A stretch of 64,000 bases of DNA from Clostridia bacterium (GTDB lineage: Bacteria > Bacillota > Clostridia > UMGS1840 > HGM11507): the NCBI GenBank assembly GCA_017414505.1, contig JAFQLQ010000038.1, positions 1 to 64,000 of the forward strand, written 5' to 3'. Positions 42,364-52,000 of this stretch are shown piece by piece. The notes below the pieces were generated by a model, which did no database searches, was not told the origin of the DNA, and worked only from the letters and a program-made list of their open reading frames with translations. Position numbers and translations under genes: made by a program. Every line of letters starts with the position of its first letter. The stretch's first letter is position 1.

Positions 42364-42392
42364 TTGTATTTTTTTTAATTATGTTATATAAT
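42364..42392 (+). promoter_or_regulatory. Sigma-A promoter of pgi
   Basis: TTGTAT (42364-42369), 17-bp spacer, TATAAT (42387-42392), 35 bp before the ATG. Confidence 0.65.
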
Positions 42393-42427
42393 AATATAAT
42401 AAAAAAACTTAAGGAGATACAATTTTT

Positions 42428-43765
42428 ATGAACAAACCAGTTTTTTCCTATAAAACAGCAGAAAAATTCATAGATAAAGATTTATTCGTTTCAATGGCTG
42501 AAGCGTCAAAAAATGCTATGACTGCTATAGAAAACAAATCCGGTAAAGGTAACGATTTTTTAGGTTGGGTTGACCTTCCCGTAAATTACGACAGAGCTGA
42601 ATTTGAGCAGGTTAAAAAAGCTGCCGCTAAAATAAAAGCAAATTCCGAAGCTCTTGTTGTTATAGGAATAGGCGGTTCTTATCTTGGGGCAAGAGCTGCT
42701 ATTGAATTTTTAAACGGAAATTTCCACAACATCAAAAAGAATGATGCTCCTAAAATTTTCTTTGCAGGAAATTCCATCAGTTCCACATATCATTACGAGC
42801 TTCTTGAAATACTTAAGGATATAGATTTCTCCATTAACGTTATTTCCAAATCCGGAACAACTACCGAGCCTGCCATTGCTTTCAGAATTTTCAAAGAGCT
42901 TCTGGAAGAAAAATACGGCAAAGAAGGCGCAAAAGAAAGAATTTATGTTACAACCGATAAAAACAAAGGTGCACTTTTAAACCTTGCAAAAGAAGAAGGC
43001 TATGAAAGATTCACAATTGCTGACGATGTAGGCGGAAGATTTTCTGTTCTTACTTCTGTGGGCTTGCTTCCCATTGCTGCAAGCGGTGCAGATATTGATA
43101 AATTAATGGAAGGTGCTTCTGCGGCATACACCGATTTGCTTGAAAAGGATTTTGAAAAAAATCAGGCTATGCAGTATGCGGCTGTAAGAAACGTTTTCTA
43201 CAACAGCGGAAAAGCAGTTGAAATTCTTGTTAACTACGAGCCTGCTTTAACATATTTTGCTGAATGGTACAAACAGTTATTCGGCGAAAGCGAAGGAAAA
43301 GACAACAAGGGTATTTTCCCTGCTTCCTTAAACTTCTCTTCTGACCTTCACTCTTTAGGGCAGTTTGTTCAGGAAGGCACAAGAAATATGTTTGAAACTG
43401 TAATAAGAATTGAAAAGCCTCTTTACGATATCGAAATAAAAGAAGATGCTGACAATGTTGACGGTTTGAACTTCCTTGCAGGAAAAACCATGAGCTTTGT
43501 TAACGACAAGGCTTATCTGGGAACTCTTCTTGCTCATACCGACGGAAATACTCCAAACCTTACAATTACAATTGAAGAAAAAAATGAATTTACTTTAGGT
43601 TACTTATTCTACTTCTTTGAAAAAACCTGTGCAATCAGCGGTTACATTCTTGATGTTAACCCATTTGACCAGCCCGGTGTTGAAGCTTACAAAAAGAATA
43701 TGTTTGCTCTTTTAAACAAACCCGGTTACGAAGATTTAAAAGCAGAGCTTGAAAAAAGACTTTAA
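42428..43765 (+). CDS. pgi: Glucose-6-phosphate isomerase
   Basis: The 445-aa protein has the sugar-isomerase motifs [55 protein letters not shown] and the C-terminal catalytic region [12 protein letters not shown]. It interconverts glucose 6-phosphate and fructose 6-phosphate in glycolysis. The length matches the short Firmicutes type. AAGGAGA precedes the ATG. It is a single-gene unit. Confidence 0.97.
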   Translation: MNKPVFSYKTAEKFIDKDLFVSMAEASKNAMTAIENKSGKGNDFLGWVDLPVNYDRAEFEQVKKAAAKIKANSEALVVIGIGGSYLGARAAIEFLNGNFHNIKKNDAPKIFFAGNSISSTYHYELLEILKDIDFSINVISKSGTTTEPAIAFRIFKELLEEKYGKEGAKERIYVTTDKNKGALLNLAKEEGYERFTIADDVGGRFSVLTSVGLLPIAASGADIDKLMEGASAAYTDLLEKDFEKNQAMQYAAVRNVFYNSGKAVEILVNYEPALTYFAEWYKQLFGESEGKDNKGIFPASLNFSSDLHSLGQFVQEGTRNMFETVIRIEKPLYDIEIKEDADNVDGLNFLAGKTMSFVNDKAYLGTLLAHTDGNTPNLTITIEEKNEFTLGYLFYFFEKTCAISGYILDVNPFDQPGVEAYKKNMFALLNKPGYEDLKAELEKRL

Positions 43766-43780
43766 TTTTCAGAACTATCT

Positions 43781-43815
43781 AAAATCACACAGAATACCTT
43801 TTTCTGTGTGATTTT
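43781..43815 (+). terminator. Terminator of pgi
   Basis: AAAATCACACAG pairs with CTGTGTGATTTT around 11 nt, perfect 12-bp stem. Confidence 0.85.
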
Positions 43816-43975
43816 AACATAAAATATTAATTTTTTATAATTTTTTTGTAAAATTTTCAAAAAACTGTTGAAATTTTATAAAAAATATAGTATGCTATAT
43901 ATAAGATAAGAATTAAGTATATTTTTACATAGCTCTATTCTTATTGTTAATATAATTTCACGGAGGTTTTGCACT

Positions 43976-44392
43976 ATGATCAGAATTCTAATTGGCCCCA
44001 AGGGCACAGGTAAAACAAAAACTTTTATCAACATGGTAAACGATGCTATTAAAACAGAGAAAGGTAACACTGTTTGCATTTCAACAGGCGACAGACATAT
44101 TTTTGATATTGCATCGGATATCAGACTTGTAAACATAGATGAATTCAGCATTAAAAACGTTGACGCTTTCTACGGTTTGATAAGCGGTATTATGTCTCAG
44201 AATTTCGATATTACTCATATTTTTATAGACAGTATTCTTAAAATTGTTCCCATGAGCTTACAGGAATTTAACGATGTTATCCCCTGCCTTGAGAAAATCA
44301 GTGAAAAATTCAATGTTGAATTTACAATCGCTGTCAGCTCCGAAGCAGATGCTGCTATGGAAAACATCGCAAAATACACAGTTAAGTTATAA
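43976..44392 (+). CDS. Small P-loop ATPase of unknown role
   Basis: The 138-aa protein starts MIRILIGPKGTGKTKTFIN, with a Walker A motif (GPKGTGKT, residues 7-14), and has a Walker B-like strand ITHIFIDSIL. It lacks additional domains. Similar small ATPases are often named twitching-motility-like in Clostridia, but I cannot assign a job. CGGAGG lies before the ATG, and TTGAAA/17/TATGCT about 100 bp upstream is a likely promoter. A terminator follows. Confidence 0.75.
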   Translation: MIRILIGPKGTGKTKTFINMVNDAIKTEKGNTVCISTGDRHIFDIASDIRLVNIDEFSIKNVDAFYGLISGIMSQNFDITHIFIDSILKIVPMSLQEFNDVIPCLEKISEKFNVEFTIAVSSEADAAMENIAKYTVKL

Positions 44393-44407
44393 AAGTTTTT
44401 TTAATGG

Positions 44408-44433
44408 GGGCGAGCATAAAAGCTCGCCCTTTT
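44408..44433 (+). terminator. Terminator of the small ATPase gene
   Basis: GGGCGAGC pairs with GCTCGCCC around ATAAAA, followed by TTTT. Confidence 0.85.
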
Positions 44434-44459
44434 AATGTTATAGCCGAGGAGAGATTATT

Positions 44460-46538
44460 ATGTACAAGCCTGAATTACTTGCTCCGGCAGGCTCTTTAAA
44501 GGTTCTTAAAGCCGCAGTAAACACCGGTGCAGATGCGGTTTATTTCGGTTTGCCCGATTTTAACGCCCGTGCTTCTGCCGTAAATTTTACCAACGAAGAT
44601 TGCTATGCGGCAATGGATTACCTTAAAGCAAGAGGAAAAAAAGGATATATCACTTTAAACACTCTTGTTAAAAACAATGAATTAAAAGAGCTTATAAAAG
44701 CCATAAAATTTATAACCTCCGTAGAAGCTGATGCAGTAATTGTGCAGGATTTGGGCGTTGCCCGGCTTATAAAAAGCATATCTCCCGATCTGGAGCTTCA
44801 CGCTTCCACTCAGATGACCGTTCATAATACCGAAGGTGTAAACCTTTTATATAAAAACGGTTTCAAAAGGGTTGTTTTATCAAGGGAGCTTTCGCTTTCC
44901 GATATTGAAAAAATCAAAAAAAACACCGAAGCTGAGCTTGAGGTGTTTATTCACGGTGCACTTTGTGTTTGTTATTCCGGACAGTGCCAGATGAGCAGTT
45001 TTATAGGCGAGCGAAGCGGAAACCGCGGAAAATGTGCTCAGCCCTGCCGTATGAAATATTCTTTTAACGATGAAAAAGAAAGCAAATATTATTTAAGCTT
45101 AAACGACCTTACTTCCGTAAATGTATTAAATGAGCTTATAAAATTGCAGGTTGAATCCTTCAAAATTGAAGGAAGATTAAAAAGCGAATACTATGCGGCA
45201 ACTGTTGTTGACAGTTACAGAAAAATAATAGACGGTGAAAAGCTCACAAAGGATGAGCTTGATTTACTGTACACTATTTTTAACCGCGGAGGCTATACAG
45301 ACGGTTATTTAACAGGCAAAAAAGGCAGTAAAATGTTCTGCTATTTTAAAAACGAAAATCCTTTTACCGACGGTGAGGATAAGGCAGTAAAAAAATACAA
45401 ACAGATTGTTTCTCAGGATAATAAGGAATTTCTTTTAAAAACACCCGTCTTCTTTGAAATTTTAATAAAAAAAGGTGAATCTCCGGTGCTTAAAGCCACA
45501 AAAAACGGCATTACAAAAGAAGTTGTATCCGAATTTGTTGTAAGTGAAGCAAAAAATGCCCCTGTTACCGAAGAGAAAATTACCGAAAATCTTTCCAAGC
45601 TTGGCGACAGCGGTTATTTTGCCGAAAAAATTTCCGTTACGCTTGACGACAACTGTTATATGCCTTTAAGCGAAATAAACGCATTAAGACGTGAGGCGGT
45701 TCTTCTTTTAAACGACATTGAAGAAGAAAAGCCGGAAAAACGCATTCTCCCCTATTCACGAAGCTTTAAAGCCCGCGAACACAAAAACACCGGTCTTATG
45801 GCAAAGGTAAGAACCGTTAACCAGTATGAAACTGTTTTGAAATTCAGTGAAATAAAATATATTTTAACACCGATAGAAATTTCAGGTGAAATTTCCCAGC
45901 CGGATTTTGATAAAACGGTTATTGCATTACCCCGGATTATGACGGACAGCGAAAAAGATAAAATTCTCGAAAAGCTTCAAAAACTTAAAGAAAAAGGTGC
46001 AAAATACGCACTTGTATCCAATATTTCACATATTGAATATTTAAAAGGCTTTGAATTATTTACCGATCCGTTTATGAACATAACAAATTCTCTTGCTCTG
46101 GAAGAACTTGAGGGTTACAACATAAAATATTTCGGAATTTCTGACGAAATAAACCTAAAAGACATAAGATATCTGGATGAAAAATATCCGATTTTCTGTG
46201 CAGGTTACGGTCACACTTCTCTTATGATTACAGAAAATTGTCTTAAAAAATCAATTACGGGAAGTTGTAACAAGGATGTTTGCTATCTTAAAGACCGTAT
46301 GAACGAAAAATTCAAAATTATATGTTCCGACGGTTGCCGTAATGAAATTTTAAATCCCCACCCCGTTATGGTTGCGGACAAGCAGGAGGATTTCAGGAAA
46401 TGCGGAATAGATTTTATTCTGCTTGATTTTACGGTCGAATCCGCAGAGGAAACAGAAAATATTATAAATATGTTTATAACAGAAAAAAATTCTCTTTCAA
46501 AAATAACCAGAGGTCATTTTTACAGAGGTGCAAAATAA
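44460..46538 (+). CDS. U32 family peptidase with DUF3656 domain
   Basis: The 692-aa protein has the U32 start ELLAPAGSLKVLKAAVNTGADAVYFG and the family signature EVFIHGALCVCYSGQCQMSSFIGERSGNRGKCAQPCR, which holds the cysteines thought to bind an Fe-S cluster. Later parts have FKIEGRLKSEYYAATVV and a long C-terminal extension of the DUF3656 type. U32 proteins include RlhA and TrhP, which add hydroxyl groups to rRNA and tRNA bases, so an RNA-modifying role is as likely as proteolysis. It heads the cell-shape operon and touches the next gene. Confidence 0.92.
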   Translation: MYKPELLAPAGSLKVLKAAVNTGADAVYFGLPDFNARASAVNFTNEDCYAAMDYLKARGKKGYITLNTLVKNNELKELIKAIKFITSVEADAVIVQDLGVARLIKSISPDLELHASTQMTVHNTEGVNLLYKNGFKRVVLSRELSLSDIEKIKKNTEAELEVFIHGALCVCYSGQCQMSSFIGERSGNRGKCAQPCRMKYSFNDEKESKYYLSLNDLTSVNVLNELIKLQVESFKIEGRLKSEYYAATVVDSYRKIIDGEKLTKDELDLLYTIFNRGGYTDGYLTGKKGSKMFCYFKNENPFTDGEDKAVKKYKQIVSQDNKEFLLKTPVFFEILIKKGESPVLKATKNGITKEVVSEFVVSEAKNAPVTEEKITENLSKLGDSGYFAEKISVTLDDNCYMPLSEINALRREAVLLLNDIEEEKPEKRILPYSRSFKAREHKNTGLMAKVRTVNQYETVLKFSEIKYILTPIEISGEISQPDFDKTVIALPRIMTDSEKDKILEKLQKLKEKGAKYALVSNISHIEYLKGFELFTDPFMNITNSLALEELEGYNIKYFGISDEINLKDIRYLDEKYPIFCAGYGHTSLMITENCLKKSITGSCNKDVCYLKDRMNEKFKIICSDGCRNEILNPHPVMVADKQEDFRKCGIDFILLDFTVESAEETENIINMFITEKNSLSKITRGHFYRGAK

Positions 46539-46907
46539 ATGAAAAAAGGCGATTACTTTATTTTATCCGTTCTTATCATATTTTTTGCTCTTTCGGTTTA
46601 TCTTACAAATCCTCTTAAAGAGGCTTCGGATAATCTTAGAGCAATAGTAAGATTAAACGGTGAAATTCACAGTATTTATAAACTTACTGATAATTATAAA
46701 AAAAATGTTGAAATAAAAAGCAATTTGGGTTATAATATACTGGAAATAGATTGTAAAAAACTACGGATTACCGATTCTGATTGCAAAGACAAGCTTGATG
46801 TAAAGCAGGGCTATATTTCCTCTGCCGGGCAGTCTGTTGTTTGCCTGCCTCATAAGCTCATAATAACTATCGAGGGGGATACTGATATAGATTATGTATC
46901 TTACTGA
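46539..46907 (+). CDS. NusG domain II-containing protein
   Basis: The 122-aa protein has an N-terminal membrane anchor (YFILSVLIIFFALSVYL) and a beta-rich extracellular domain matching the NusG_II family: VRLNGEIHSIYKL, LGYNILEIDCKKLRI, DCKDKLDVKQGYIS and VCLPHKLIITIEG. In Clostridia it is regularly found just before the Gx-transporter gene. Its function is unknown. It starts right after the U32 stop. Confidence 0.9.
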   Translation: MKKGDYFILSVLIIFFALSVYLTNPLKEASDNLRAIVRLNGEIHSIYKLTDNYKKNVEIKSNLGYNILEIDCKKLRITDSDCKDKLDVKQGYISSAGQSVVCLPHKLIITIEGDTDIDYVSY

Positions 46908-47400
46908 CAAAATTAAAAAATTAACACTTTTATCCATATTTACGGTTATCGCTCTTGTAATAGGAGCTGCGGAGCTTTATATACCTTTTTTGCCCGGTTT
47001 ACCCGGAATAAAGCTCGGAGTTTCCAACATTGTTATACTTACAGCAGTATATTTTTTCGGCTTTAAAGAGGCTCTTACTGTAGCAGTTTTAAAGGTTCTT
47101 CTTTTAACCTTTATGTTCGGCAACGGAAGCTCTTTTATTTACAGCTTTGCCGGAAGTATTTCTGCAGTTGCTATAATGGGTATACTTAAAAATTTTTCCT
47201 GCTTCTCCCCTGTTGGTGTAAGTATGGCAGGAAGCTTTTTTCATGTTACCGCACAGATGATATGTTCTTTTTTGATTTTAAAATCCAAATACATATTTTC
47301 CTATTATCCCGTAATTCTTTTTTGTTCAGTAATAACGGGCTTTATTACGGGAATAGTTGCAAAACTGATTATCGAAAGGAAAGATAAATTAAAATGCTGA
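46894..47400 (+). CDS. Gx transporter family protein (heptaprenyl diphosphate synthase component I-like)
   Basis: The 168-aa membrane protein has about five hydrophobic segments and the Gx-transporter (Hpre_diP_synt_I) pattern: LYIPFLPGLPGIKLGVSNIVILTAVYFFG and LKVLLLTFMFGNGSSFIYSFAGS. It resembles ECF S-components, so a transport role is more likely than prenyl synthesis. It overlaps the NusG-II gene by 14 bp and mreB by 7 bp. Confidence 0.88.
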   Translation: MYLTDKIKKLTLLSIFTVIALVIGAAELYIPFLPGLPGIKLGVSNIVILTAVYFFGFKEALTVAVLKVLLLTFMFGNGSSFIYSFAGSISAVAIMGILKNFSCFSPVGVSMAGSFFHVTAQMICSFLILKSKYIFSYYPVILFCSVITGFITGIVAKLIIERKDKLKC

Positions 47401-48425
47401 ATTTTTTAAGTAAAGATATAGGTATAGATTTAGGCACAGCCAACACTCTTATATACGTTAAAGGAAAAGGGATTGTTTTAAGAGAGCCCTCTGTTGTTGC
47501 CTGCTCAAAATATGACAGAAAAATCCTTGCAGTAGGCTACGATGCAAAGGAAATGATAGGCAAAACTCCTGATTCCATAAGAGCAATCTACCCTTTGAAG
47601 GAAGGCGTAATTTCCGATTTTCAGATGACTTACGCCATGATAAAAATTTTCTTTCAGAAGGTGCTTAAGGCAAGTGCTTTTACAAAACCGCGTGTTGTTG
47701 CCTGTGTTCCTGCAGGAGTAACCGGTGTGGAACGCCGTGCAGTTGAAGATGCTATTATGCAGTCAGGTGCAAAGGAGGTTTTTATTGTTGAAGAATCTCT
47801 TGCAGCTGCCATTGGTGCAGGGCTTCCCGTTATGGAGCCCAAAGGAAGTATGATACTTGATATCGGCGGCGGAACAAGTGAATGTGCAGTTGTTTCCCTC
47901 GGTGCTGTTGTTACCTCTCAAACAATAAGAATTGCAGGAAATACGTTTGACGAATATATTATGGAATACGTTAAGCAAAAACACAATCTTATTATTGGTG
48001 ACAAAACTGCAGAAGACATCAAAATAAAGCTTGGTACAGTTTCTAATCTTGTAGGTGCAAACGAAAGGCTTGAAATCAAGGGAAGAGACAACATTTCAAG
48101 TCTTCCGAGAAGTATAGAAATTACATCAGCAGAAATTGTAGAAGCATTAAGCGAGCCGATTGACAATATAATTGATGCCCTTAAAGTCACACTTGAAGAA
48201 ACTCCTCCCGAGCTTGCAGGTGACATTGTTACCGGAGGAATAACCATTTCAGGCGGCGGGGCAATGTTAAAAGGTCTGGATGTTGTTTTATCGGAAAGAA
48301 CTTCCCTGCCCGTTTACATTGCAAACGAGCCACTTGATTGCGTAGCAAAAGGCACCGGTATGCTTCTTGAGGAAATTGACACATTAAAAATGGTTCAGAA
48401 TGCCGCACGCAGAAGATTTTACTAA
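47394..48425 (+). CDS. mreB: Rod shape-determining protein MreB
   Basis: The 343-aa actin-fold protein has phosphate-binding motifs DIGIDLGTANTLIYVKGKGIVLREPSVVA and MILDIGGGTSECAVVSLG, and the adenosine site GGITISGGGAMLKGLD. It polymerises under the membrane and guides side-wall peptidoglycan synthesis. mreC, mreD and PBP2 follow directly, so the cell is very likely rod-shaped. Confidence 0.97.
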   Translation: MLNFLSKDIGIDLGTANTLIYVKGKGIVLREPSVVACSKYDRKILAVGYDAKEMIGKTPDSIRAIYPLKEGVISDFQMTYAMIKIFFQKVLKASAFTKPRVVACVPAGVTGVERRAVEDAIMQSGAKEVFIVEESLAAAIGAGLPVMEPKGSMILDIGGGTSECAVVSLGAVVTSQTIRIAGNTFDEYIMEYVKQKHNLIIGDKTAEDIKIKLGTVSNLVGANERLEIKGRDNISSLPRSIEITSAEIVEALSEPIDNIIDALKVTLEETPPELAGDIVTGGITISGGGAMLKGLDVVLSERTSLPVYIANEPLDCVAKGTGMLLEEIDTLKMVQNAARRRFY

Positions 48426-48443
48426 AAAGGAGGAAATTTAAAA

Positions 48444-49337
48444 TTGTATCCAAGAAAGAAAAAGAGATTTCTCCTTTTTATCCTTGTAATTGTACTTTGT
48501 ATTGCATTTATAAAAATAACTGCTGATAACAGGAACAGTGTAAATGTACTGGATAATATAATTTCTTTTGTTACAAAGCCTTTCAACAAAGTGGCTTCAA
48601 CCGCTGTAAACAAGGCGGCTGAAACAGTAAAAACCAACAAAAAAGCTCTTATGGAGCAAAACGCAGAGCTTGAAAAAAAGATTGCCGAGCTGGAAAAGAA
48701 AAATTCAGCACTTAATGCCGCATCTGTTGAAAATGACAGATTGAGAGGTCTGCTTGATTTAAAAGACAAATCACCTCAATATGAGCTTACTGCCTGCAAT
48801 GCTTTTTCACGAAGTATTGCCAATTATTCCGATTCGTTTTTTATTGACAAAGGCTCAAAAGACGGAATTATCCCCAATTTACCCGTAATCGGTTCAAAGG
48901 GATTAATCGGTTATGTTGTTGAAACAGGAAGAAGCTGGTCAAGAGTAAGAACTATTTTAGACGGTGGCAGTAATGTGGGCTGTGTGGTTACACGAACTCA
49001 GAGTACCGCTGTTGCCGAAGGAAACAATGCGCTTTTGCCCAACGGTCTTTTAAGTATGATATTTGTTTCAAAGGATATGAATATTATTGAGGGCGACATC
49101 ATCGAAACCTCCGGTTTGGGGCAAATTTACCCTCCCGGAATAACGATTGGAAAAATTTCCGAAATTACTTCGGATGAAATTTCAAAATCACAGTTTGCAA
49201 CAATTCAGCCGGCTGAAAATTTTGAAAACATCAAAGAAGTTTTCGTTATAACAAAATACATTGAACCGGTTGCGGCAGCCGAAACTGACATTACAGAAGC
49301 TGCAGAAATCCCGGAAGAAACAGTTGTTCAGGAATAG
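48444..49337 (+). CDS. mreC: Rod shape-determining protein MreC
   Basis: The 297-aa protein has an N-terminal membrane segment (FLLFILVIVLCIAFIKI), a coiled coil (residues 55-95, rich in EKKIAELEKKNSAL) and two beta domains of MreC (FSRSIANYSDSFFIDKGSKDG, VTRTQSTAVAEG). The start codon is TTG with AAAGGAGG 10 nt upstream. The C-terminal tail is Ala/Glu/Thr-rich. It links MreB to the outer cell-wall machinery. Confidence 0.94.
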   Translation: MYPRKKKRFLLFILVIVLCIAFIKITADNRNSVNVLDNIISFVTKPFNKVASTAVNKAAETVKTNKKALMEQNAELEKKIAELEKKNSALNAASVENDRLRGLLDLKDKSPQYELTACNAFSRSIANYSDSFFIDKGSKDGIIPNLPVIGSKGLIGYVVETGRSWSRVRTILDGGSNVGCVVTRTQSTAVAEGNNALLPNGLLSMIFVSKDMNIIEGDIIETSGLGQIYPPGITIGKISEITSDEISKSQFATIQPAENFENIKEVFVITKYIEPVAAAETDITEAAEIPEETVVQE

Positions 49338-49357
49338 TAAAAAGGATTGTACCGTAT

Positions 49358-49885
49358 ATGAAAAATCACAGCTTTTCATTCAGCATAAAAAAATTCATAA
49401 TTTTTTTCCTTATTCTTATTATCGGTCAGGCTGTAAGCCCCCATATAAGAATTTTTGGTGTTGCTCCGAATTTTATTTTTATAACAACTCTTGCCGCAAC
49501 GCTGTGTGAAAAAGAACCCGGAATACTTATTTATTCTCTTATATTCGGATTGTTTTACGATTTTATAAACGGTCTTACTTTTGGTGTTTTCACACTTCTG
49601 TTCTTTTTAATTTCATTTGTTTTCGGGAAAATGTATCACACTTATTTTGAAGATATGACTACTATTCAGACTCTGCTTTTTGTATTTGCCTCCGCCGTAT
49701 ACAGCATTGTTATGGCTATGGTAACTGCAAATGCATCACCTGATACAGGTTTTTTATACCTGTTTGTGCGGATTTCACTTATAGAGCTTGTTTACAACTC
49801 AGTTATAGGAATTATCGTTATCAACATATACAAGCGTATTGTTGCAAAGAAAACAATGTCTTACCGAGGTTATTATGGATACTAA
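49358..49885 (+). CDS. mreD: Rod shape-determining protein MreD
   Basis: The 175-aa membrane protein has about five hydrophobic segments and the MreD pattern FFLILIIGQAVSPHIRIFGVAPNFIFI and GLFYDFINGLTFGVFTLLFFL. It overlaps the PBP2 gene by 11 bp. Position after mreBC confirms the call. Confidence 0.92.
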   Translation: MKNHSFSFSIKKFIIFFLILIIGQAVSPHIRIFGVAPNFIFITTLAATLCEKEPGILIYSLIFGLFYDFINGLTFGVFTLLFFLISFVFGKMYHTYFEDMTTIQTLLFVFASAVYSIVMAMVTANASPDTGFLYLFVRISLIELVYNSVIGIIVINIYKRIVAKKTMSYRGYYGY

Positions 49886-51935
49886 CGCCAACACATCAAG
49901 ATTGAAAATTTTTTATATTATAATATGCGTTCTAACAGTTGTCATCATAGGACGTTTATTTGTGTTGCAGTTAATTGAAACAGAAAAGTATTCCTCTGTT
50001 ACCGAAAGCAGACTTACCAAAACAATTCCCCAAAAAGCCCCCAGAGGCGAAATTCTTGACCGTTACGGCCGTCCTCTTGTTTCCAACCGTATGGGTTATG
50101 CTATCGAAATAAAAAAATATGCGGAATCAGATGAAGAGCTTAACGATATTTTATTAAATCTTATACACATTTGTGAAGAAGAATCCGTTGAGTACAACGA
50201 TTCCCTGCCCATCACGCTGGAAGAACCGTTTGTATTTGATTTTGTAAGCGATGAAGGTGTTATCAACAAAAAAATTGCTGAATTCAACAAGTCAATTAAT
50301 ATGCCGGAAAGCTCCACTGCAGAAGAAGTTTTAAACGAGCTTTGCGAAAAATACAGTATTGACCGTTCTTACACTCCGGAAACTGTCCGCAAGCTTGCCG
50401 GTGTGCGTGCTGAAATGGAAACAAGACTGTTTTCAAAACAGACTCCCTATGTGTTTGCACCCGATGTTAATATGAATGTTGTAACAAAGGTAAAAGAAAC
50501 CTATAACAACTACAAAGGCGTAAATATCGTATCCGGATATATAAGAGAATACAATTATCCCGGAATCGCCTCGCATATTTTAGGTCATATGGGGCCTTTA
50601 TACAAAGAAGACTATGAAGTTTTAAAAGAGAAAGGATATACCTTCAACGATGTAATGGGAAAAAGTGGCATTGAACAAATTTGTGAAAGCAATTTAAGAG
50701 GAACCGACGGAACTTACCATATTGAAGAAGATGAATACGGACACATTGTTTCAATGAAATCTGGCACAGCCGCTGTTCCCGGAAACGATGTTGTCTTAAC
50801 AATAGATCTCGACCTGCAGCAAACAGCAGAACAAAGTTTAAACGAGCTTATCACCCAAACACGGCTTTTAGCTATTCAGGGTGAGCTTAACGAAAAAACT
50901 GACTGCAACAGCGGTGCAGTTGTTGTTACAGATATTCATAACGGAGAGGTTCTTGCCCTTGCAAGTAACCCAACCTTTAATCTTCAGCGTTTTAACGAAG
51001 ATTATCAGTCAAATTACGAAAATCCTTATCAGCCTATGTGGAACAGGGCTATTTCCGGTGCATACGAGCCCGGTTCTACCTTTAAAATTATTACCGCCAT
51101 AGGAGCGTTGGAGGAAGGTATAATTGATACCGAAACAGAAATCTACTGCGGAGGAAAATACACTTATTTCAAGGATAGCGGATACACCCCCTCCTGTAAC
51201 GTTAAAAGCGGTCACGGCACTATGAACGTAATTTCTGCAATAGAGCAGTCCTGTAACGTATTTTTCTTTGACACGGGAAGACAGCTTAATATTGAAAATC
51301 TTAATAAATACACCAAAAATTTCGGACTTGGCGAACCAACAGGAATAGAGCTTGCAGGTGAAACCGCAGGTATCGTTGCAAATCCCGAATACAGAAAAAA
51401 AATAGGCGGAGAATGGTATCCCGGTGACGTTATTCAGGCGGCTATCGGTCAGTCTGATAACCTGTTTACACCACTTCAGATGGCAAACTATGTTGCAACG
51501 CTGGCAAATGGCGGAACTCGCTATCAGCCTCATCTTATTAAAAAAATCAAAGAATATTCCACTTCAAATATTATAGAGGAAAAAGCCCCTGTCATTGTTG
51601 ATAAGGTTTCTATGAAACCGGAAACATATAGTGCTGTTATGCAGGGTATGAAATCTGTTACCGAAGATGGTACTGCTTCGGCAACTTTTAAGGATTTTGA
51701 TATATCAGTTGGCGGAAAAACCGGTACTGCCGAGGTTTCAAAAGGTACCCCAAACGCGGTTTTCGTAGCTTTTGCTCCTTTTGAAAATCCGCAGATCGCC
51801 ATTTCCATTATAGTTGAACACGGCGGTCACGGTAATGAGGTTGCACCAATCGCCAGAGACATAATTTCCAAATATTTTAAGGGAGATTTTCTTGAATATA
51901 CTGATAAAAATAAACAAATGTCATTAATTCATTAA
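49875..51935 (+). CDS. mrdA: Penicillin-binding protein 2
   Basis: The 686-aa class B PBP has an N-terminal membrane anchor (IFYIIICVLTVVIIGRLFVL), a dimerisation domain (PRGEILDRYGRPL) and a transpeptidase domain. Its three active-site motifs are SGAYEPGSTFKIIT (S-x2-K), SCN in IEQSCNVFFF (S-x-N) and KTG in VGGKTGTAEVS. It crosslinks peptidoglycan during elongation with MreBCD. The start MDTNANTSRL has GAGG upstream; a start 12 codons earlier lies inside mreD without one. Confidence 0.95.
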   Translation: MDTNANTSRLKIFYIIICVLTVVIIGRLFVLQLIETEKYSSVTESRLTKTIPQKAPRGEILDRYGRPLVSNRMGYAIEIKKYAESDEELNDILLNLIHICEEESVEYNDSLPITLEEPFVFDFVSDEGVINKKIAEFNKSINMPESSTAEEVLNELCEKYSIDRSYTPETVRKLAGVRAEMETRLFSKQTPYVFAPDVNMNVVTKVKETYNNYKGVNIVSGYIREYNYPGIASHILGHMGPLYKEDYEVLKEKGYTFNDVMGKSGIEQICESNLRGTDGTYHIEEDEYGHIVSMKSGTAAVPGNDVVLTIDLDLQQTAEQSLNELITQTRLLAIQGELNEKTDCNSGAVVVTDIHNGEVLALASNPTFNLQRFNEDYQSNYENPYQPMWNRAISGAYEPGSTFKIITAIGALEEGIIDTETEIYCGGKYTYFKDSGYTPSCNVKSGHGTMNVISAIEQSCNVFFFDTGRQLNIENLNKYTKNFGLGEPTGIELAGETAGIVANPEYRKKIGGEWYPGDVIQAAIGQSDNLFTPLQMANYVATLANGGTRYQPHLIKKIKEYSTSNIIEEKAPVIVDKVSMKPETYSAVMQGMKSVTEDGTASATFKDFDISVGGKTGTAEVSKGTPNAVFVAFAPFENPQIAISIIVEHGGHGNEVAPIARDIISKYFKGDFLEYTDKNKQMSLIH

Positions 51936-51942
51936 ATTTTAA

Positions 51943-51971
51943 TTGCATTTATGAAAATTATGTGTTATAAT
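51943..51971 (+). promoter_or_regulatory. Sigma-A promoter of minD-mgsA
   Basis: TTGCAT (51943-51948), 17-bp spacer, TATAAT (51966-51971), 29 bp before the minD ATG. minD thus has its own promoter apart from the mre operon. Confidence 0.7.
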
Positions 51972-52000
51972 AGAAAAAGTGAAAGGATTTTTATCGTATT